NCBI GenBank assembly: GCA_016296415.1
Contig: JAEDJH010000060.1
Coordinates: forward strand, 1 to 7,932
Length of the DNA stretch: 7,932 nt
Direction of reading: 5' to 3'
Source of the DNA: Clostridia bacterium
GTDB taxonomy: Bacteria; Bacillota; Clostridia; Christensenellales; CAG-138
Under the pieces are notes generated by a model. That model was not told where the DNA came from, searched no databases, and was given only the letters and a program-made list of their open reading frames with translations. Position numbers and translations under genes: made by a program. Below, piece by piece: positions 6,303 to 7,932 of this stretch. Positions within the stretch are counted from its first letter, which is position 1; each line of letters opens with the position of its first letter.

Positions 6303-7038
6303 ATCCTGCTGCATCACGCAGCTTTTTGAGTATCTTATTTTCGAGCCTCGATATTTGCACCTGGGAAACGCCGAGCGCCTTTGCCGTTTCGTTCTGCGTT
6401 TTATCCTGAAAAAACCGCAGCAGTATAAGCTGGCGCTCACGGGGTTCAAGCGTGGAAAGAAGCTGCTTTAGCAGCAGGCTGTCAACGACGTGCTTTTCCT
6501 GCTCGTCGCCGTCTGAAAGCTGGTCCGCAATGCAGGCGTCGGAATCGTCGCCGAAGGCGGGCTCATATATGGAGGTATATGAGCAGGCGGATTCGAGCGC
6601 CATTACCACATCACAGACGTCCTCGCCGAGCGCTTGAGCAATCTCCGAAACGCCTACCTCACGCCCAAGCTGTGAGCACAGCTTTTCCTGCATCGCCGCA
6701 ACACGTGCGGCAAGCTCCTTTAGCGACCTGCTGACCTTTATCATGCCGTCATCACGCAAAAAGCGCTTTATCTCGCCCATTATCATCGGCACGGCGTATG
6801 TTGAAAAGCGAACCTTGAAGGCTGTATCATAATTATTTATCGCCTTGACAAGTCCCACACAGCCGATCTGGTACAGGTCGTCATACTCCACTCCCCTATG
6901 CAAAAACCGCCGCACGATGGACTTGACAAGGGCGGTGTTTCGCCTCACGAGCGTGTCCGTGGCCATGCCGTCACCCGAATGAGAACGCTCTATCAGCTCC
7001 AGCGTCTCATCGTGGCTCAGCAGCCTGTCGTCACCCAT
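6301..7038 (-). CDS. sigF: RNA polymerase sporulation sigma factor SigF
   Basis: The first forespore-specific sigma factor (also spoIIAC). It directs RNA polymerase to early forespore genes once released from SpoIIAB. From ATG 7038 it has 245 residues, close to the known family length. Region 2 spans about 36-106 (EYDDLYQIGCVGLVKAIN, FSTYAVPMIMGEIKRFLRDD, and KVSRSLKEL leading to region 3). Region 3 is about 112-165. Region 4 is about 190-243 (LEPRERQLILLRFF, QNETAKALGVSQVQISRLEN with its helix-turn-helix). The start is set by GGAGAG (7049-7044) five bases upstream; in-frame ATGs at 7056 and 7062 would overlap spoIIAB further. The ATGGGTGA overlap with the spoIIAB stop suggests translational coupling. 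Position behind spoIIAA-spoIIAB separates it from the similar SigG. Confidence 0.96.
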   Translation of the reverse strand: MGDDRLLSHDETLELIERSHSGDGMATDTLVRRNTALVKSIVRRFLHRGVEYDDLYQIGCVGLVKAINNYDTAFKVRFSTYAVPMIMGEIKRFLRDDGMIKVSRSLKELAARVAAMQEKLCSQLGREVGVSEIAQALGEDVCDVVMALESACSYTSIYEPAFGDDSDACIADQLSDGDEQEKHVVDSLLLKQLLSTLEPRERQLILLRFFQDKTQNETAKALGVSQVQISRLENKILKKLRDAAG

Positions 7039-7477
7039 TTGATCTCTCCGATGCATCTGCAATGCGTTTTTTCATCGTTACGACCGTACCCTCGTCCGGC
7101 TTCGACTCCACCTCCACGCTGTCCATAAACGCCTCCATGACGGAAAAGCCCATTCCCGACCTTTCACCATCCGACGAGGTCGTATAAAACGGCTGCCTTG
7201 CAAGCTCCACGTTCTCTATGCCTCGACCGTCATCGGAAATTACTATCGTAAGCTCACCGGTTTCGTCCATGCCGCACATCATTTCGATAGTCCCTCCCCT
7301 GCCCTCATAGCCATGAACAATCGCATTTGTAACGGCCTCACTTACCGCAGTTTTTATGTCAGTCAGCTCCTCTATCGTAGGATTCAGCTGTGCTGCAAAG
7401 GCGGCGGCAATCATCCTTGCAAGCGCCTCGTTTTGTGAAATTGCGCTGAACTCCGTTTTCATTCTGTTTTGATACAT
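7031..7477 (-). CDS. spoIIAB: Anti-sigma F factor / serine kinase SpoIIAB
   Basis: A GHKL-fold protein that binds and inhibits SigF, and phosphorylates SpoIIAA on serine using ATP. It has 148 residues from ATG 7477. The N-box is SEAVTNAIVHGY (Glu47, Asn51), the G1 box DDGRGI (82-87), and the ATP-lid region ends with RSGMGFSVM (106-114). LARQPFYTT (92-100) and the EFSAISQNE segment (9-17) match the Bacillus subtilis protein as I recall it. Arg21 sits where the B. subtilis residue that contacts SigF and SpoIIAA lies. The start is a judgement: TTG 7483 with AAAGGA (7496-7491) seven bases upstream is a real alternative adding two residues, but ATG 7477 gives the family's normal N-terminus. It lies 40 bases behind spoIIAA and overlaps sigF by eight bases. 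Confidence 0.95.
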   Translation of the reverse strand: MYQNRMKTEFSAISQNEALARMIAAAFAAQLNPTIEELTDIKTAVSEAVTNAIVHGYEGRGGTIEMMCGMDETGELTIVISDDGRGIENVELARQPFYTTSSDGERSGMGFSVMEAFMDSVEVESKPDEGTVVTMKKRIADASERSNG

Positions 7478-7517
7478 CCTCAAAAAACCATCCTTTCCAA
7501 ATTGACTCCCCGAACAC

Positions 7518-7823
7518 TCAGCCGTTAAGCAGCGTGTATATCCCCGACATTCTTAAAACTCTATCGACGCTCCTGTTTGCCCCGACGATACTCATGCGTT
7601 TTTTTTGAGGGGCGATCAGCTTATAGCGCCCGATTATCACCCCGAGTCCCGAGCTGTCCATCATCGAAACCCTGCTCATATCCACCACTACCTCGTTGGC
7701 GGCATCGTTTTGTTTGATCGCACTGTCCATCTTCTCTCTGACCGAAGCCGCAGCATGATGGTCCAATTCCCCTATCAGGGATACCGTCAGCGACCTTCCG
7801 TTTAGTCTGCTTTGTATATCCAT
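7518..7823 (-). CDS. spoIIAA: Anti-anti-sigma F factor SpoIIAA
   Basis: A 101-residue STAS-domain protein. Its unphosphorylated form attacks the SpoIIAB-SigF complex and frees SigF; SpoIIAB inactivates it by phosphorylation, and SpoIIE is the usual phosphatase. The diagnostic motif is MDSSGLGVIIGRYK (55-68). Ser57 aligns with the phosphorylated Ser58 of B. subtilis. GELDHHAA (18-25) is also characteristic. ATG 7823 has GGAGGT (7833-7828) four bases upstream; another ATG at 7827 is out of frame and closer to the site. The protein ends about 15 residues earlier than the B. subtilis one, after the core STAS fold (MSGIYTLLNG), so it is probably complete. It is the first gene of the spoIIA operon. 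Confidence 0.95.
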   Translation of the reverse strand: MDIQSRLNGRSLTVSLIGELDHHAAASVREKMDSAIKQNDAANEVVVDMSRVSMMDSSGLGVIIGRYKLIAPQKKRMSIVGANRSVDRVLRMSGIYTLLNG

Positions 7824-7853
7824 ACATACCTCCGCTATGCAGTTTACCGAATT

Positions 7854-7882
7854 TTATTCGCCGCGCAAATTTTGCGTCCTGC
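7854..7882 (-). promoter_or_regulatory. SigH-like promoter of the spoIIA operon
   Basis: Read on the minus strand, GCAGGACGC (7882-7874) and GGCGAATAA (7862-7854) match the AGGA and GAAT cores of the SigH consensus (RnAGGAwww, 11-12 bases, RnnGAATww) with 11 bases between. The W positions of the -35 are not matched. In B. subtilis spoIIA is transcribed by SigH with Spo0A~P, so such a promoter is expected. A 13-base dyad CGCAAA-T-TTTGCG (7864-7876) fills the spacer. Transcription would start near 7847. Confidence 0.6.
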
Positions 7883-7905
7883 TTAAAAATTTGGCTTGTT
7901 TTGAC

Positions 7906-7919
7906 CGAACGCTTCGTAA
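7906..7919. promoter_or_regulatory. Possible Spo0A-binding region upstream of spoIIA
   Basis: An inverted pair CGAA-CGC-TTCG (7906-7916) lies about 25-40 bases upstream of the putative SigH -35. On the minus strand TTACGAA (7919-7913) matches the Spo0A box TGNCGAA at six of seven positions; the other arm matches less well. Another six-of-seven match (TACCGAA, 7845-7851) falls near the transcription start. Such short degenerate sites occur by chance, so this rests mainly on location. Confidence 0.3.
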
Positions 7920-7932
7920 AAGCGCAGCACTT

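Overview
This window most likely comes from an endospore-forming member of the Clostridia (Bacillota), plausibly an Oscillospiraceae/Ruminococcaceae-type anaerobe. Three things point there. A spoIIAA-spoIIAB-sigF operon is present. The glycyl-tRNA synthetase is a single chain of 462 residues. A secreted enzyme carries a type I dockerin, next to a membrane-anchored protein with a cohesin domain. Coding DNA is of moderate GC content, and the main intergenic gap is strongly AT-rich. The genus cannot be fixed from the sequence alone.

Layout. (1) Positions 1-1836, minus strand: the first 612 codons of a large secreted protein that runs off the window. It has a signal peptide, a caspase-like (clan CD) cysteine peptidase domain with a His-Gly/Ala-x-Cys dyad, a BIG2 Ig-like domain, an unassigned beta-rich domain and a Pro/Thr linker. 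(2) Positions 1837-2093: an AT-rich divergent promoter region, with a housekeeping-type promoter for each direction. (3) Positions 2094-4689, plus strand: a two-gene unit. The first gene is a secreted amidase_3 peptidoglycan hydrolase with a C-terminal dockerin. Nineteen bases downstream is a cohesin-bearing surface protein with a C-terminal membrane anchor, followed by a strong intrinsic terminator. (4) Positions 4729-4860: a palindromic element, then a near-consensus promoter. (5) Positions 4861-6249, plus strand: glycyl-tRNA synthetase, ending in a terminator that touches the stop codon of the convergent sigF. (6) Positions 6301-7823, minus strand: the spoIIA operon (spoIIAA, spoIIAB, sigF), preceded by a SigH-like promoter and a possible Spo0A-binding region.

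How the genes work together. SpoIIAA, SpoIIAB and SigF form the anti-anti-sigma / anti-sigma kinase / sigma switch that starts forespore-specific transcription. The amidase and cohesin genes look like a self-contained pair: the secreted hydrolase could dock through its dockerin onto the cohesin of the membrane-tethered neighbour, holding it at the cell surface. The divergent protease uses the same design (signal peptide, catalytic domain, Ig-like module, Pro/Thr linker) and may belong to the same surface programme. The cohesin-dockerin pairing is inferred from domain content and adjacency and has not been shown. It is the most interesting point in the window.
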